64,000 nucleotides of DNA from CAIWHR01 sp963781285 (GTDB lineage: Bacteria; Pseudomonadota; Gammaproteobacteria; Burkholderiales; Casimicrobiaceae): NCBI GenBank assembly GCA_963781285.1, contig CAWAFI010000008.1, positions 124,001 through 188,000 on the forward strand, read 5' to 3'. Positions within the stretch are counted from its first letter, which is position 1. Each line of letters begins with the position of its first letter. The translations under genes and the position numbers were made by a program. Positions 44,974-53,922 of the stretch are shown one piece after another. Below the pieces are notes generated by a model. It made no database searches and was not told the origin of the DNA. It worked only from the letters and a program-made list of their open reading frames with translations.

Positions 44974-45519
44974 ATGCCCCAAGACGCCGGCCGCCTGATC
45001 TGGATCGACATGGAAATGACCGGGTTGAAGCCCGATACCGACCGCATCATCGAGGTGGCGCTGGTCGTCACGGACGGAGAACTCGTCACCGTCGCCGAAG
45101 CGCCGGTGTGGGTCCTGCGGCAGGACGAGGCGGCGCTCGACATGATGGATTCGTGGAACAAGGGTACCCACGGCCGCTCCGGCCTGATCGACAAGGTGAA
45201 GGCATCCGCGCTCACCGAAGCCGATGTCGAGACGGCGGCACTTGCGTTCCTGCGCGAGTACGTCCCGGCGAAGGCCTCGCCGATGTGCGGCAATTCGATC
45301 TGTCAGGACCGGCGCTTCCTCGCGCGCTGGATGCCGGCGCTCGAAGAGTATTTCCACTACCGGAACCTTGATGTGTCGACGTTGAAGGAGCTCGCGCGCC
45401 GCTGGAAACCCGATGTGCTGAAAGGCGTTCCGAAGGAAGGCAAGCACGAGGCGCTTGCCGACGTCTATGAATCGATCGAGGAACTCCGGCACTATCGCCA
45501 GAGTTTCATCAACGCGTAG
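44974..45519 (+). CDS. orn: Oligoribonuclease
   Basis: A 181-residue DEDDh 3'-5' exoribonuclease, identical in length to the E. coli enzyme. Catalytic D12 and E14 are in WIDMEMTG; further conserved parts are NSICQDRRFL, YHYRNLDVST-like segments and HEALADVYESIEEL with the His-Asp pair. It degrades 2- to 5-residue RNAs, including pGpG from cyclic di-GMP turnover. ATG 44974 is supported by the family start. It overlaps the convergent methyltransferase gene by 11 bp at their 3' ends. Confidence 0.97.
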   Translation: MPQDAGRLIWIDMEMTGLKPDTDRIIEVALVVTDGELVTVAEAPVWVLRQDEAALDMMDSWNKGTHGRSGLIDKVKASALTEADVETAALAFLREYVPAKASPMCGNSICQDRRFLARWMPALEEYFHYRNLDVSTLKELARRWKPDVLKGVPKEGKHEALADVYESIEELRHYRQSFINA

Positions 45520-46228
45520 CACGGCGTAAGGCTGCTCCGAGACCTATCCGTTCTCCGCGAGACGTCCCTGAAAGCTTCCGCGCAAGCGTCACGCCATCGC
45601 CCACGGAGAGCAGGCACGCGTCGACGCGTGGATCGTCGCGGATTTTCACATTGAGCGCGCGCAGTGCTTTCGTGTCGTCGCCGGTGTTCGCCGCATCCGC
45701 CACGGCGCCGCCCCACAGCACGTTGTCGATGGCGATCAGACCGCCCGGTCGCAGGAGCGAGACGCACGCCTCGTAATAGCCGTCGTAGCCGGTCTTGTCG
45801 GCGTCGATGAACGCAAAATCGAACGTCCCGGTACCGCCATCGCGAACGAGCGTGGCGAGCGTCTCCTGCGCCGGCTGGAGCCGGAGATCGATCTTGTCCC
45901 CGACCCCGGCCTCGACCCAGTATCGGTGCGCGATGCGCGTCCATTCCGCACTGACGTCACAGCAGACAAGGCGGCCCTCCGCGGGCAACGCGGTCGCGAC
46001 GCACAACGCGCTGTAGCCGGTGAACGTGCCGATTTCGATGGCACGTCGCGCGCCGATCAGGCGCACGAGAAACGACAGCAGCGCACCCTGATCGGCGCCG
46101 ATCTGCATGCCGCCTTGAGGAAGCGTTGCCGTTTCTGCGCGCAGCCGTTGCTGTACCGAAGTTTCGCGAACGGCAACGGTCTGCAAGTACCGGTCGACGG
46201 CGGCGGGCAAGAACGATCGATTGGCCAT
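45509..46228 (-). CDS. Class I SAM-dependent O-methyltransferase (caffeoyl-CoA OMT-like)
   Basis: A 239-residue enzyme. The SAM-binding motif is AIEIGTFTGYSALC; the metal-binding region is FIDADKTGYDGYYEAC and IDNVLWGG. These match cation-dependent O-methyltransferases, which methylate catechol-type hydroxyls; the substrate is not known. The last 15 residues or so extend past the usual family end (VGDGVTLARK) and overlap the orn 3' end. ATG 46228 is the chosen start. Confidence 0.92.
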   Translation of the reverse strand: MANRSFLPAAVDRYLQTVAVRETSVQQRLRAETATLPQGGMQIGADQGALLSFLVRLIGARRAIEIGTFTGYSALCVATALPAEGRLVCCDVSAEWTRIAHRYWVEAGVGDKIDLRLQPAQETLATLVRDGGTGTFDFAFIDADKTGYDGYYEACVSLLRPGGLIAIDNVLWGGAVADAANTGDDTKALRALNVKIRDDPRVDACLLSVGDGVTLARKLSGTSRGERIGLGAALRRATR

Positions 46229-46368
46229 GGCGATTGCGCTGGCGTGATGGTTAAGGACGGATGGACGCAAGTATGGGCCCGAATGATCCCGAGAAGACCG
46301 GGACGCGCGGTCGGCCCGCATGCCCGACGAATCGACTCGCCCAGGGGCGCGGTGCGACCAGCGGGTGA

Positions 46369-46397
46369 TTGTTTGCCGTTGCGTCGAGTCGCATAAT
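46369..46397 (+). promoter_or_regulatory. Candidate promoter of the Nudix gene, possibly leaderless
   Basis: TTGTTT (46369-46374) and CATAAT (46392-46397) are 17 bp apart, a good sigma-70 spacing. The expected transcription start, six to eight bases after the -10 box, falls on or beside the ATG at 46404. That implies a transcript with almost no leader, in keeping with the absence of a Shine-Dalgarno sequence. Confidence 0.45.
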
Positions 46398-46403
46398 GGT
46401 CGA

Positions 46404-46970
46404 ATGAAGTTCTGCAGCCACTGCGGTTCAGACCAGATCATGCTCCGCATTCCCGAAGGCGACCACGTTGCCCGATTCGTCTGCCCTGCATGCGCTACGG
46501 TCCATTACCAGAACCCGAAGGTCGTGGTCGGAAGCCTGCCGGAGTGGGAAGACCGGGTGCTCCTGTGCCGGCGGGCGATCAAGCCGCGCTACGGCCTGTG
46601 GACGTTGCCCGCGGGCTTCCTGGAGAACGGCGAGACGATTTTCGCCGGCGCCGCGCGCGAGACGCTGGAGGAGGCGAGCGCGCGGATCGACGTCGGCAGC
46701 CTCTATACGATGATCAGCCTGCCGCAGATCAGCCAGATCTACATGATCTTCCGCGCGCGGCTGCTCGACCTCGACTTCGGCCCCGGCCCGGAAAGCCTCG
46801 AGGTGCGACTGTTCCCTGAAGACGAGATTCCGTGGGAAGAACTCGCCTTCCGGACGATCGGGCGCACGCTGCGCAACTACTTTCTCGATCGCAAGCAGGG
46901 CGCGTTTCTCCCGCACGTGAGCACGTTGTTGCGCAGGGCGGCGCGACCGGACGCTATCGCGGCACCGTAA
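46404..46970 (+). CDS. Nudix hydrolase with N-terminal zinc ribbon
   Basis: A 188-residue protein. The zinc ribbon is formed by CSHCGS and CPACAT (about 4-30). The Nudix box is GFLENGETIFAGAARETLEEASARI; it keeps RExLEE but has Ala where the consensus has Gly after EE. The arrangement resembles NudC-like or ADP-ribose/NADH pyrophosphatases with a zinc ribbon, although the full NudC N-domain is missing. It probably hydrolyses a nucleoside diphosphate derivative. Divergent from the O-methyltransferase. Confidence 0.9.
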   Translation: MKFCSHCGSDQIMLRIPEGDHVARFVCPACATVHYQNPKVVVGSLPEWEDRVLLCRRAIKPRYGLWTLPAGFLENGETIFAGAARETLEEASARIDVGSLYTMISLPQISQIYMIFRARLLDLDFGPGPESLEVRLFPEDEIPWEELAFRTIGRTLRNYFLDRKQGAFLPHVSTLLRRAARPDAIAAP

Positions 46971-47089
46971 GCCGGCGGCCCGGGATCTTGGGTACACTCT
47001 CGGAATTGCCGACTTCACCCGCGGCCGTCGCCGGCAGGACGGGCGCGAATTCGCCGGAGAGCGCTCCGGTCTTTGCTCAGGAGAAATCG

Positions 47090-48061
47090 ATGCAGAATGA
47101 ACGCATCCGCATCGCGCACGTTGTCGCGGTCCTTGCGCTGGTGATCGCACTGCCCGTCGCGGCGCAACAACCAAACCGGATCTCGATCACAACGGGCGGT
47201 ACCGGCGGTGTCTACTACCCGATGGGGGGTGGCATGGCCAACGTGTTGTCCAAGTACGTCCCCGGATTGCAGGCGACGGCGGAGGTTACGGGTGGTTCGG
47301 TCGACAACCTGAAGCTCATCGGCGCCGGCAAGTCCGAAGTCGCCTTCGCGATGGCGGATGCCGCGTGGGAGGCGGCGCAGGGCACCGAGAAGTTCAAGGA
47401 CAACAAGGTAAACGCCCGCGCGCTGATGGTCCTCTACCCGAACAAGATGCAGGTCGTGACCGTCGATGGCACCGGCATCGGCAAGATGTCCGACCTCAAG
47501 GGGAAACGCGTCTCGACGGGATCGCCGGGCAGCGGCGTCGAGGTGATGACGCTGCGCGTCCTGGAGGCGATGGGGATCGACGCGAAGAAGGACATCAAGC
47601 AGGAGCGTCTCGGTGCGGCGGAGTCGGTCAACGCCATCAAAGACCGCAAGATCGACGCTTTCTTCTGGGTCGGCGGCGTCCCGACGGCGGCATTGACGGA
47701 TCTCGCCGCGACGCCGGGAGTCAAGATGAAGCTCGTCGACCACGGCGAATACGCCGAAGCGATGAACAAGAAGTACGGGCCGCTTTACGTGAAAGGCACG
47801 ATTCCGGCGGGCCGTTACGCGGGCCAGGACAAGGTCAACGAGAACATCGACGTCTGGAACATCCTCGTTACCAGCGACAAGATGAGCGACGAGATGGCTT
47901 ACACCATCGTCAAGACGCTGTTCGAGAAGAAGCCCGAACTCGTCGCCGTGCACAAGGAAGCCGAAAACATCGACCTCAAGAACCAGGCCACCGGCTCGCC
48001 GATCCCCTTCCACCCGGGAGCGAAAAAGTACCTCGAGGAAGTCGGCATCAAGGTCAAATAA
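47090..48061 (+). CDS. TRAP transporter solute-binding protein, TAXI family
   Basis: A 323-residue periplasmic receptor. A signal peptide (about 1-27, ending PVAAQQ) is followed by ISITTGGTGGVYYPMGGGMANVLSK, the hallmark of TAXI proteins. TGGSVDNLKLIGAGKSEVAFAMADAAWEA and KGKRVSTGSPGSGVE are also typical. CAGGAG six bases before ATG 47090 fixes the start. It binds a small ligand and presents it to the fused permease encoded 129 bp downstream. TAXI ligands are often glutamate, 2-oxoglutarate or other organic acids; this one is unassigned. Confidence 0.95.
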   Translation: MQNERIRIAHVVAVLALVIALPVAAQQPNRISITTGGTGGVYYPMGGGMANVLSKYVPGLQATAEVTGGSVDNLKLIGAGKSEVAFAMADAAWEAAQGTEKFKDNKVNARALMVLYPNKMQVVTVDGTGIGKMSDLKGKRVSTGSPGSGVEVMTLRVLEAMGIDAKKDIKQERLGAAESVNAIKDRKIDAFFWVGGVPTAALTDLAATPGVKMKLVDHGEYAEAMNKKYGPLYVKGTIPAGRYAGQDKVNENIDVWNILVTSDKMSDEMAYTIVKTLFEKKPELVAVHKEAENIDLKNQATGSPIPFHPGAKKYLEEVGIKVK

Positions 48062-48190
48062 CAACGTTCACCGCGCGCGTCGCACGAGCGGCCCGCGTTC
48101 GGTCGCCCCCCGTGACCGCGGTTCCAGTGCCGCCCGGCAAGCGCATCGCGCGCATGCTAACCTTGCGCGCGACAGAACGGAGGAGGGTCC

Positions 48191-50170
48191 GTGGCCACGG
48201 AGGCGCAACGCCCGGCCGCGCCCGAGCTGCCCGCACCAGCGGTCAGCGACGAGCGGATGCGGCAAGCCGTCGAGTACATCGAGGAGGAAGAGGGGGCGAC
48301 CAGCCGGTTCCGCGGCGGGCTCGCGACCCTCACCACATTGCTGCTTGTCGGCATGTCGGTTTTTCACCTCTACGCTGCTGTCGATATCGTCCCCGCTCAG
48401 GTATTGCGACCGGTTCACGTCGGCTGGGTGCTCCTGCTCGTATTTCTGCTCTTCCCGATTGCGAAGCGGTACCGCAACCGGTTGATGTGGTGGGATGTCG
48501 TCCTCGCCCTCGCGGGCGTCGCGACGATCGCCTACCTGCTCTTCGGCGGCGACGAGTTCTGGGATCGCAATACGCTGCCCGATCGCGCCGACGTGCTTTT
48601 CGGTGCCACATTCGTGCTGCTGGTCCTGGAAGCCGTGCGGCGAACCTCCGGCTGGATCATGCTGTTGGTGATCTGTCTTTTCCTTGCCTACGGGTTTCTC
48701 GGTCCCTGGCTGCCGGGGCAGTGGGCGCACCGAGGCTACGACATCCCGAGTCTCACCGGCTTCCTCTACCAGACGCTGGAAGGCATCTTCGGCACTGCGG
48801 TCGACGTGTCGTCGTCGCTGATCATCCTGTTCACGATCTACGGCGCATTTCTCCAGCATTCCGGTGCCGGGAAGTTCTTCCTCGACTGGAGCTTTGCGGC
48901 AATGGGGGGCAAGCACAGCGGCGCCGGGCGCACGGTCGTGCTCGCGTCCTTTCTGCTCGGCGGTCCGTCCGGCTCGGGCGTGGCAACGACGGTGACGATC
49001 GGCTCGGTGGCCTACCCGATGCTCGAACGGGCGGGATATGGGAAGGAGGCAGCCGGTGGGCTGCTCGCCGCCGGCGGCCTGGGCGCGATCATCTCGCCGC
49101 CGGTGCTGGGCGCCGCCGCGTTCCTCATCGCCGAGTTCCTCAAGATCAGCTACCTCGATGTGCTGTTGATGGCGACCGTCCCGACGATACTCTACTACCT
49201 GTCGCTGTTCCTGATGGTCGAGCTCGACACACGCCGGTTCGGGACGCACGCCGTTGCCGTGGCTGCCGAGCGTCAGCTCGCTGCGATGACGAAGAGATAC
49301 TGGTTCCATTTCGTATCGCTGATCTCGATCGTCGCGTTCATGGTGCTTGGCTTCTCGCCGACGCTGTCCGTGTTCTGGGCGACCGTCGTTACCTATGTGG
49401 CGTCATTCCTGCGCCGCGACACGGCGATGGGGGTGCGGAAACTGGTCGATGGACTGCGCGACGGGTCGGGCCAGATGCTGAATGTGGCCGCGACTTGCGC
49501 CGCCGCAGGGATCATCGTCGGTGTGGTCGCCAAGACCGGGCTCGGTCTCAAGTTCAGCGCGATCGTCATCGCCTATGCGGGCGGAAGCCTGCTGCTGACA
49601 GCGCTGTACACATCGCTGATCGTCTGGGTGATCGGGCTGGCGGTGCCGGTGACGGCGAGCTATATCATCTGTGCCGTGATCGCCGCTCCGGCGCTGACCA
49701 AGCTCGGTGTTCCGGACTACGCGGCGCACATGTTCATCTTCTACTACGCCGTGCTGTCGGAGGTATCGCCGCCGACCGCACTATCGCCGTTCGCGGCGGC
49801 GGCGATCACCGGCGGCGATCCGTACAAGACGACGTTGCAGTCGTGGAAGTACACATTGCCCGCGTTCGTCGTGCCGTTCGTGTTCGTGCTCGACCCGGCG
49901 GGCGTCGGGCTGCTCCTGAAGACTCCGCCCGACGCCTCCTGGCTGCACGTGGGGTGGATCGCGCTCACCGCCTGCATCGGCATTGCCGCGCTGGCGTCAG
50001 GAACGCAGAAATGGCTGCGCCGGGCGCTGAGCCAGGTCGAGCGCTGGCTCCTGATCGCGAGCGGATTGCTGCTGATCTATCCCGCGCCGGCGGCCGATTT
50101 CATCGGGCTCGCGGGCGTTGTCGCCGTCGTCGCGTCGCAATGGCTAAGGCGGCCCGCCGCCGCAGCCTGA
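48191..50170 (+). CDS. TRAP transporter permease, fused small and large subunits
   Basis: A 659-residue inner-membrane protein with the fused 4TM (DctQ-like) and 12TM (DctM-like) parts that go with TAXI receptors. SFLLGGPSGSGVATTVTIGSVAYPML, GLLAAGGLGAIISPPVLGAAAFLIAEF and SEVSPPTALSPFAAAAITGG are conserved transport-core segments. Uptake is driven by an ion gradient rather than ATP. The start is GTG 48191 with GGAGGAG just upstream. A cytoplasmic N-terminus of about 45 residues contains an acidic EEEEG patch. Convergent with the M23 gene 40 bp away. Confidence 0.95.
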   Translation: MATEAQRPAAPELPAPAVSDERMRQAVEYIEEEEGATSRFRGGLATLTTLLLVGMSVFHLYAAVDIVPAQVLRPVHVGWVLLLVFLLFPIAKRYRNRLMWWDVVLALAGVATIAYLLFGGDEFWDRNTLPDRADVLFGATFVLLVLEAVRRTSGWIMLLVICLFLAYGFLGPWLPGQWAHRGYDIPSLTGFLYQTLEGIFGTAVDVSSSLIILFTIYGAFLQHSGAGKFFLDWSFAAMGGKHSGAGRTVVLASFLLGGPSGSGVATTVTIGSVAYPMLERAGYGKEAAGGLLAAGGLGAIISPPVLGAAAFLIAEFLKISYLDVLLMATVPTILYYLSLFLMVELDTRRFGTHAVAVAAERQLAAMTKRYWFHFVSLISIVAFMVLGFSPTLSVFWATVVTYVASFLRRDTAMGVRKLVDGLRDGSGQMLNVAATCAAAGIIVGVVAKTGLGLKFSAIVIAYAGGSLLLTALYTSLIVWVIGLAVPVTASYIICAVIAAPALTKLGVPDYAAHMFIFYYAVLSEVSPPTALSPFAAAAITGGDPYKTTLQSWKYTLPAFVVPFVFVLDPAGVGLLLKTPPDASWLHVGWIALTACIGIAALASGTQKWLRRALSQVERWLLIASGLLLIYPAPAADFIGLAGVVAVVASQWLRRPAAAA

Positions 50171-50210
50171 ACCTCCGGCCATCGCGCGGACATGCCCACG
50201 TTTCCTTGTG

Positions 50211-51251
50211 CTACCGACCTGGGGCGCGCGTTGGCGCGTTGGTCACCGTTTGGCCGCGCACGGGTTCGCCCCAGCCGATCACTTCGACGTCCGCGACATA
50301 GTCGCTGAAGGACGCCGGCAGCCCTTCGCCGGTGGCGAGCTGTGCGCTGTCCTGCAGATGGAAGTGCAGGTGCGGCTCCGAGGTGTTGCCACTATTCCCG
50401 CAGCGTCCGAGCAAGGTTCCCGCCTCGACACGCTGCCCCGGGGCCACCCGGACGCTGCCGCTGCGCAGATGCGCGAGGAGCGCGAACTCGCCTTGGCCGA
50501 GATCGAGGATCACGTGATTGCCGACGGGATGTGCGGCATCCATCCTGCCGGGCGCGTTGTCGGGCAGAGTGTCGACCGCCGCCACCACCATCGCTGGCGC
50601 GGGGGAGAGCACCGGGCGGTTCCAGCAATAGTAGTTATCGACCCGGCTGCCATCGCCCTGGTGCGTGCGGCCTGCTTCGACAACGACGAAATCGTAGGCG
50701 AACCGCTGGTTGCGCACGACGGCGTGGTAATTCTGTTCGACCGTGCGCCCGCCCCAGAACACGTACCACGTGCCGTCGAACGGCAAGCGCAAACGATTTC
50801 GCGTCTGGTACGCGAGATAGCGCGACGGCGCTGGCACCGGCTCCGGCTTGACGACGAATCCGATCACGGCGAACTGCTCGTCGAAGACCCACTCGGTGAG
50901 GATCGGCCGGGCCGCGCGCGCATGGCGCGCGAGACGGCGATATGCGCGGTACGGCCCGACGGCCACTTCCGTTTCGCTCAGCACGACCTGTTCCGGCCCG
51001 GCTTCGTCCTGGACCTGCAGACGAAAGCGCGCCAGTCCATCGGCGCTGCCGGCGGTCGTCCGCATCGGTGGCGCCATGCGGGCGAAGATCGCTGCGGTCT
51101 CGCCGCGTTGAAATTGCATGGTCAGGTTGCGACCTTCGCTCTCCACCGACCTGCTGCCATCGGCCGCTTGCGCCAGCGCGCCGACGAAGACGACGACAAG
51201 CGGCAGCAACCGATGCGTCGGCGTCGATCGCAATGTGGGCCGGGCCGCCAC
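50211..51251 (-). CDS. M23 family metallopeptidase, exported
   Basis: A 346-residue protein from GTG 51251 with a signal peptide (about 1-29, ending AQAA). An Ig-like N-terminal region (about 45-165) precedes the LytM/M23 domain. Zinc site elements are RFAYDFVV (Asp ligand), GNHVILDLGQGEFALLAHL and HLHFHLQD (HxH). The usual first-ligand His before the Asp is not present (NQRFAYD), as in some divergent M23 proteins, so catalytic activity is not assured. It would act on peptidoglycan cross-bridges or other periplasmic peptides. It follows the threonine ammonia-lyase gene by 6 bp, probably cotranscribed. Confidence 0.88.
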   Translation of the reverse strand: MAARPTLRSTPTHRLLPLVVVFVGALAQAADGSRSVESEGRNLTMQFQRGETAAIFARMAPPMRTTAGSADGLARFRLQVQDEAGPEQVVLSETEVAVGPYRAYRRLARHARAARPILTEWVFDEQFAVIGFVVKPEPVPAPSRYLAYQTRNRLRLPFDGTWYVFWGGRTVEQNYHAVVRNQRFAYDFVVVEAGRTHQGDGSRVDNYYCWNRPVLSPAPAMVVAAVDTLPDNAPGRMDAAHPVGNHVILDLGQGEFALLAHLRSGSVRVAPGQRVEAGTLLGRCGNSGNTSEPHLHFHLQDSAQLATGEGLPASFSDYVADVEVIGWGEPVRGQTVTNAPTRAPGR

Positions 51252-51257
51252 AGCGGA

Positions 51258-52463
51258 TCAGGCGATGACCTTCACGCTCGCCGCCGCGAGCGCCCGATGC
51301 AGCGTGGTGACGTGGTCGTGCCCGGTCGTCTCAACCACGCAGGCGACGCGAACCTCGGAGAGATCCGGTCCGGCGAATGCGCGGTCGTGGACGATTTCCT
51401 TGATCGAGGCGCCGGCTGACGCGATCACCTGCGCCAAGCGGGCGAGCCCACCCGGCCGGTCGCTGATCGACACCGTGAAGCGCGACAGGCGGCCATCGGC
51501 GACCAACCCGACTTCGATGACCCGGCCCAGCATCGTCGAATCGATATTGCCCCCTGCCAGCACCAGCACGACCTGCTTTCCCTCGAGCGCAGCGAGCTGG
51601 CCCGCGATGAACGCCGCGAGCGGGGCCGCGCCTGCGCCTTCGACGACGCTCTTTTCCAATTCGACCAGACGCAGGATCGCGAGTGCGATTGCCGCCTCGT
51701 CGACGGTGACGACCTTGTCGACGACACGTTGCACGAGCTCGAACGGTACCGCGCCGAGTTGCGCGACCGCGAGGCCGTCGGCCAGCGTCGGCGCGAGGTC
51801 GACCGGCGTCGGCAGCCCGAGCGCGAGCGCCGCGGTGAGACAAGCGGCGGACGCTGGCTCGACGCCGACCATGGTCACGTCGGGGCGCTTTGCCTTGACG
51901 GCAGTGCCGATACCGGCAATGAGGCCGCCGCCACCGACCGGGACCACGACGGCCTCGACGCCTGGTGCCTGTTCGACGATCTCCAGCCCGATCGTGCCCT
52001 GGCCTGCGATCACGTCGGCGTTGTCGAATGGGTGGATGAACGTGAGTCCGTCGCGTGCCGCAAGTTCGCCGGCACGCGCCCGCGCTTCAGTCAGATCGGC
52101 GCCGTGCAGCACGACGCTGGCGCCGAAATGCCGACAGTTGGTGACCTTGATCAGCGCAGCGAACTTCGGCATCACGACGGTGGTCGGGATGCCAAGTAGA
52201 CTGCCGTGATAGGCGATGCCCTGCGCGTGGTTGCCGGCCGAGGCTGCAATCACGCCGCGGCGGCGTTGCTCGGCAGAGAGGCGAAGGAGCGCATTGCGCG
52301 CGCCGCGCTCCTTGAAGCTGCCGGTGCGCTGCAGGTACTCGAGCTTGCAGAAGACGTGCGCGCCGGTGAGCTGCGACAGCGGGATCGACTCGACGCACGG
52401 CGACAGGTAGACGCCGCCGGCGATACGGTCGCGTGCGGCTTCGATGTCGGCGAGCGTGATCAT
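51258..52463 (-). CDS. Threonine ammonia-lyase
   Basis: A 401-residue PLP enzyme. The PLP lysine is K51 in RTGSFKERGA; ASAGNHAQGIA and VPVGGGGLIAGI are the phosphate-binding and substrate loops, and VLAGGNID is conserved. A C-terminal ACT domain (about 325-401) allows allosteric control. This length and single ACT domain fit the short TdcB/IlvA2-type enzyme making 2-oxobutanoate from threonine. Serine can be an alternative substrate. ATG 52463 has GAGG upstream. It lies 9 bp after the phosphomannomutase stop. Confidence 0.95.
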   Translation of the reverse strand: MITLADIEAARDRIAGGVYLSPCVESIPLSQLTGAHVFCKLEYLQRTGSFKERGARNALLRLSAEQRRRGVIAASAGNHAQGIAYHGSLLGIPTTVVMPKFAALIKVTNCRHFGASVVLHGADLTEARARAGELAARDGLTFIHPFDNADVIAGQGTIGLEIVEQAPGVEAVVVPVGGGGLIAGIGTAVKAKRPDVTMVGVEPASAACLTAALALGLPTPVDLAPTLADGLAVAQLGAVPFELVQRVVDKVVTVDEAAIALAILRLVELEKSVVEGAGAAPLAAFIAGQLAALEGKQVVLVLAGGNIDSTMLGRVIEVGLVADGRLSRFTVSISDRPGGLARLAQVIASAGASIKEIVHDRAFAGPDLSEVRVACVVETTGHDHVTTLHRALAAASVKVIA

Positions 52464-52472
52464 GAACCTGCC

Positions 52473-53855
52473 TCAAAAGGGCAGGGCAATACCGGGCTTG
52501 GCGGCGGCGAGCACGCGCCGGAACTCGTGCTGGATACGCGCGAGCGCGCCGGCATTGTCCGCTTCGAAGCGCAACACGAGCACCGGCGTCGTGTTGGAGG
52601 CGCGCGCAAGGCCGAAGCCGTCGGCATACTCGACGCGCAGGCCGTCGATGCGCACGACCTCGGTCGCGCCCGGAAATTCGGCGGAGGCGCCGAGCGTCGC
52701 GATCAACGCGTGGTGCTCGCCTTCGGCGCACGCGACGTGCAGCTCCGGCGTGCACAGCGCATCGGGCAGCGCATCGAGTACCGCCGACGGATCGTCGTGC
52801 CGCGACAGGAGCTCGAGCAATCGCGCGCCGGCGTAGAGCGCGTCGTCGAAGCCGTACCAGCGGTCGGCGAAGAACGTGTGCCCGCTCATCTCGCCCCCGA
52901 GCGCAGCGTGGAGCTCCCTCATCTTGGCCTTGATCAGCGAATGGCCGGTCTTCCACAGGAACGGCTTGCCGCCGTGCTCGACGATCCACGGTTTCAGGTT
53001 GCGCGTCGACTTGACATCGTAGATGACCGTTGCGCCGGGCGCGCGCGCAAGCACGTCGGCGGCAAAAAGCATCAGCTGCCGATCCGGATAGATCACGTGA
53101 CCCGCCTTCGTGACCACGCCCAGCCGGTCACCGTCGCCGTCGAACGCGAAGCCCAGCTCGTGCTTCCCCTGCGCGACACGCGCAATCAGGTCGCCTAGGT
53201 TTTCCGGCTTCGCCGGGTCGGGGTGGTGATTCGGAAAAGTGCCGTCTACCGTGCAGTAGAGTTCGGAGACGTTACACCCGAGCCGCCGATACAGTGCGGG
53301 GGCGAACGCGCCGGCCACCCCATTGCCGCAGTCGATCGCGATCGTCATCGGCCGCGCGAGCCGGATTTCGCCGGCGATGCGTTCCAGGTACGCGGGCTCG
53401 ATGTCCTGCGTGCGGTAGGAGCCGGCACCGGTCCGCAAGCTCGCCGTTTCGATGCGCGCCTTGATCGCCTGGATGTCGGCACCGGAAAGCGTGTCGCCGG
53501 CGATCACGATCTTCAACCCGTTGTAGTCGGGAGGATTGTGGCTGCCGGTCACCATCACGCTGCATTGCGTGTCGAGGTGATACGCGGCAAAGTAGCTCAT
53601 CGGCGTCGTCACCATCCCGACGTCGAGCACATGCGCGCCCGAGGCGCGAATGCCGCGGGCGAGTGCGGCGGCGAGCTCGGGTCCGGAGAGGCGGCCGTCG
53701 CGGCCGACGACCAGCGTGTCACGACCTTGCTCTAAAGCCAGCGTGCCGAGCGCCTGTCCGATCGCCTGCACGATGGCAGGCGTCAGCGTCCGGCCAACGA
53801 TGCCGCGAATGTCGTAGGCTTTGAAGATCTCGGCGGGCAGGGTGGGAATGGTCAC
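52473..53855 (-). CDS. Phosphomannomutase/phosphoglucomutase
   Basis: A 460-residue alpha-D-phosphohexomutase of the AlgC/ManB type. The phosphoserine is S105 in VTGSHNPPDYNG; the metal site is DGDGDR (D239, D241, D243); the sugar loop is GEMSGH; the phosphate site lies in RASNTTPVLVLRFEA. It interconverts mannose or glucose 1- and 6-phosphates, feeding GDP-mannose, lipopolysaccharide and, via glucose 1-phosphate, glycogen. The start is most likely GTG 53855; a TTG at 53903 would add 16 residues without family match. Confidence 0.95.
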   Translation of the reverse strand: MTIPTLPAEIFKAYDIRGIVGRTLTPAIVQAIGQALGTLALEQGRDTLVVGRDGRLSGPELAAALARGIRASGAHVLDVGMVTTPMSYFAAYHLDTQCSVMVTGSHNPPDYNGLKIVIAGDTLSGADIQAIKARIETASLRTGAGSYRTQDIEPAYLERIAGEIRLARPMTIAIDCGNGVAGAFAPALYRRLGCNVSELYCTVDGTFPNHHPDPAKPENLGDLIARVAQGKHELGFAFDGDGDRLGVVTKAGHVIYPDRQLMLFAADVLARAPGATVIYDVKSTRNLKPWIVEHGGKPFLWKTGHSLIKAKMRELHAALGGEMSGHTFFADRWYGFDDALYAGARLLELLSRHDDPSAVLDALPDALCTPELHVACAEGEHHALIATLGASAEFPGATEVVRIDGLRVEYADGFGLARASNTTPVLVLRFEADNAGALARIQHEFRRVLAAAKPGIALPF

Positions 53856-53922
53856 AGGCACGCGCGGGAGGCCGAAGGGGAGGCGCAGCGCGGCACGCCG
53901 CAAGCCCCGTACAACCGCAAGG

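Noticed and set aside
47365..50301. 978-codon frame overlapping both TRAP genes
   Set aside because: It runs across two well-supported genes in another frame and is dominated by Arg, Gly and Ala; no domain is recognisable.
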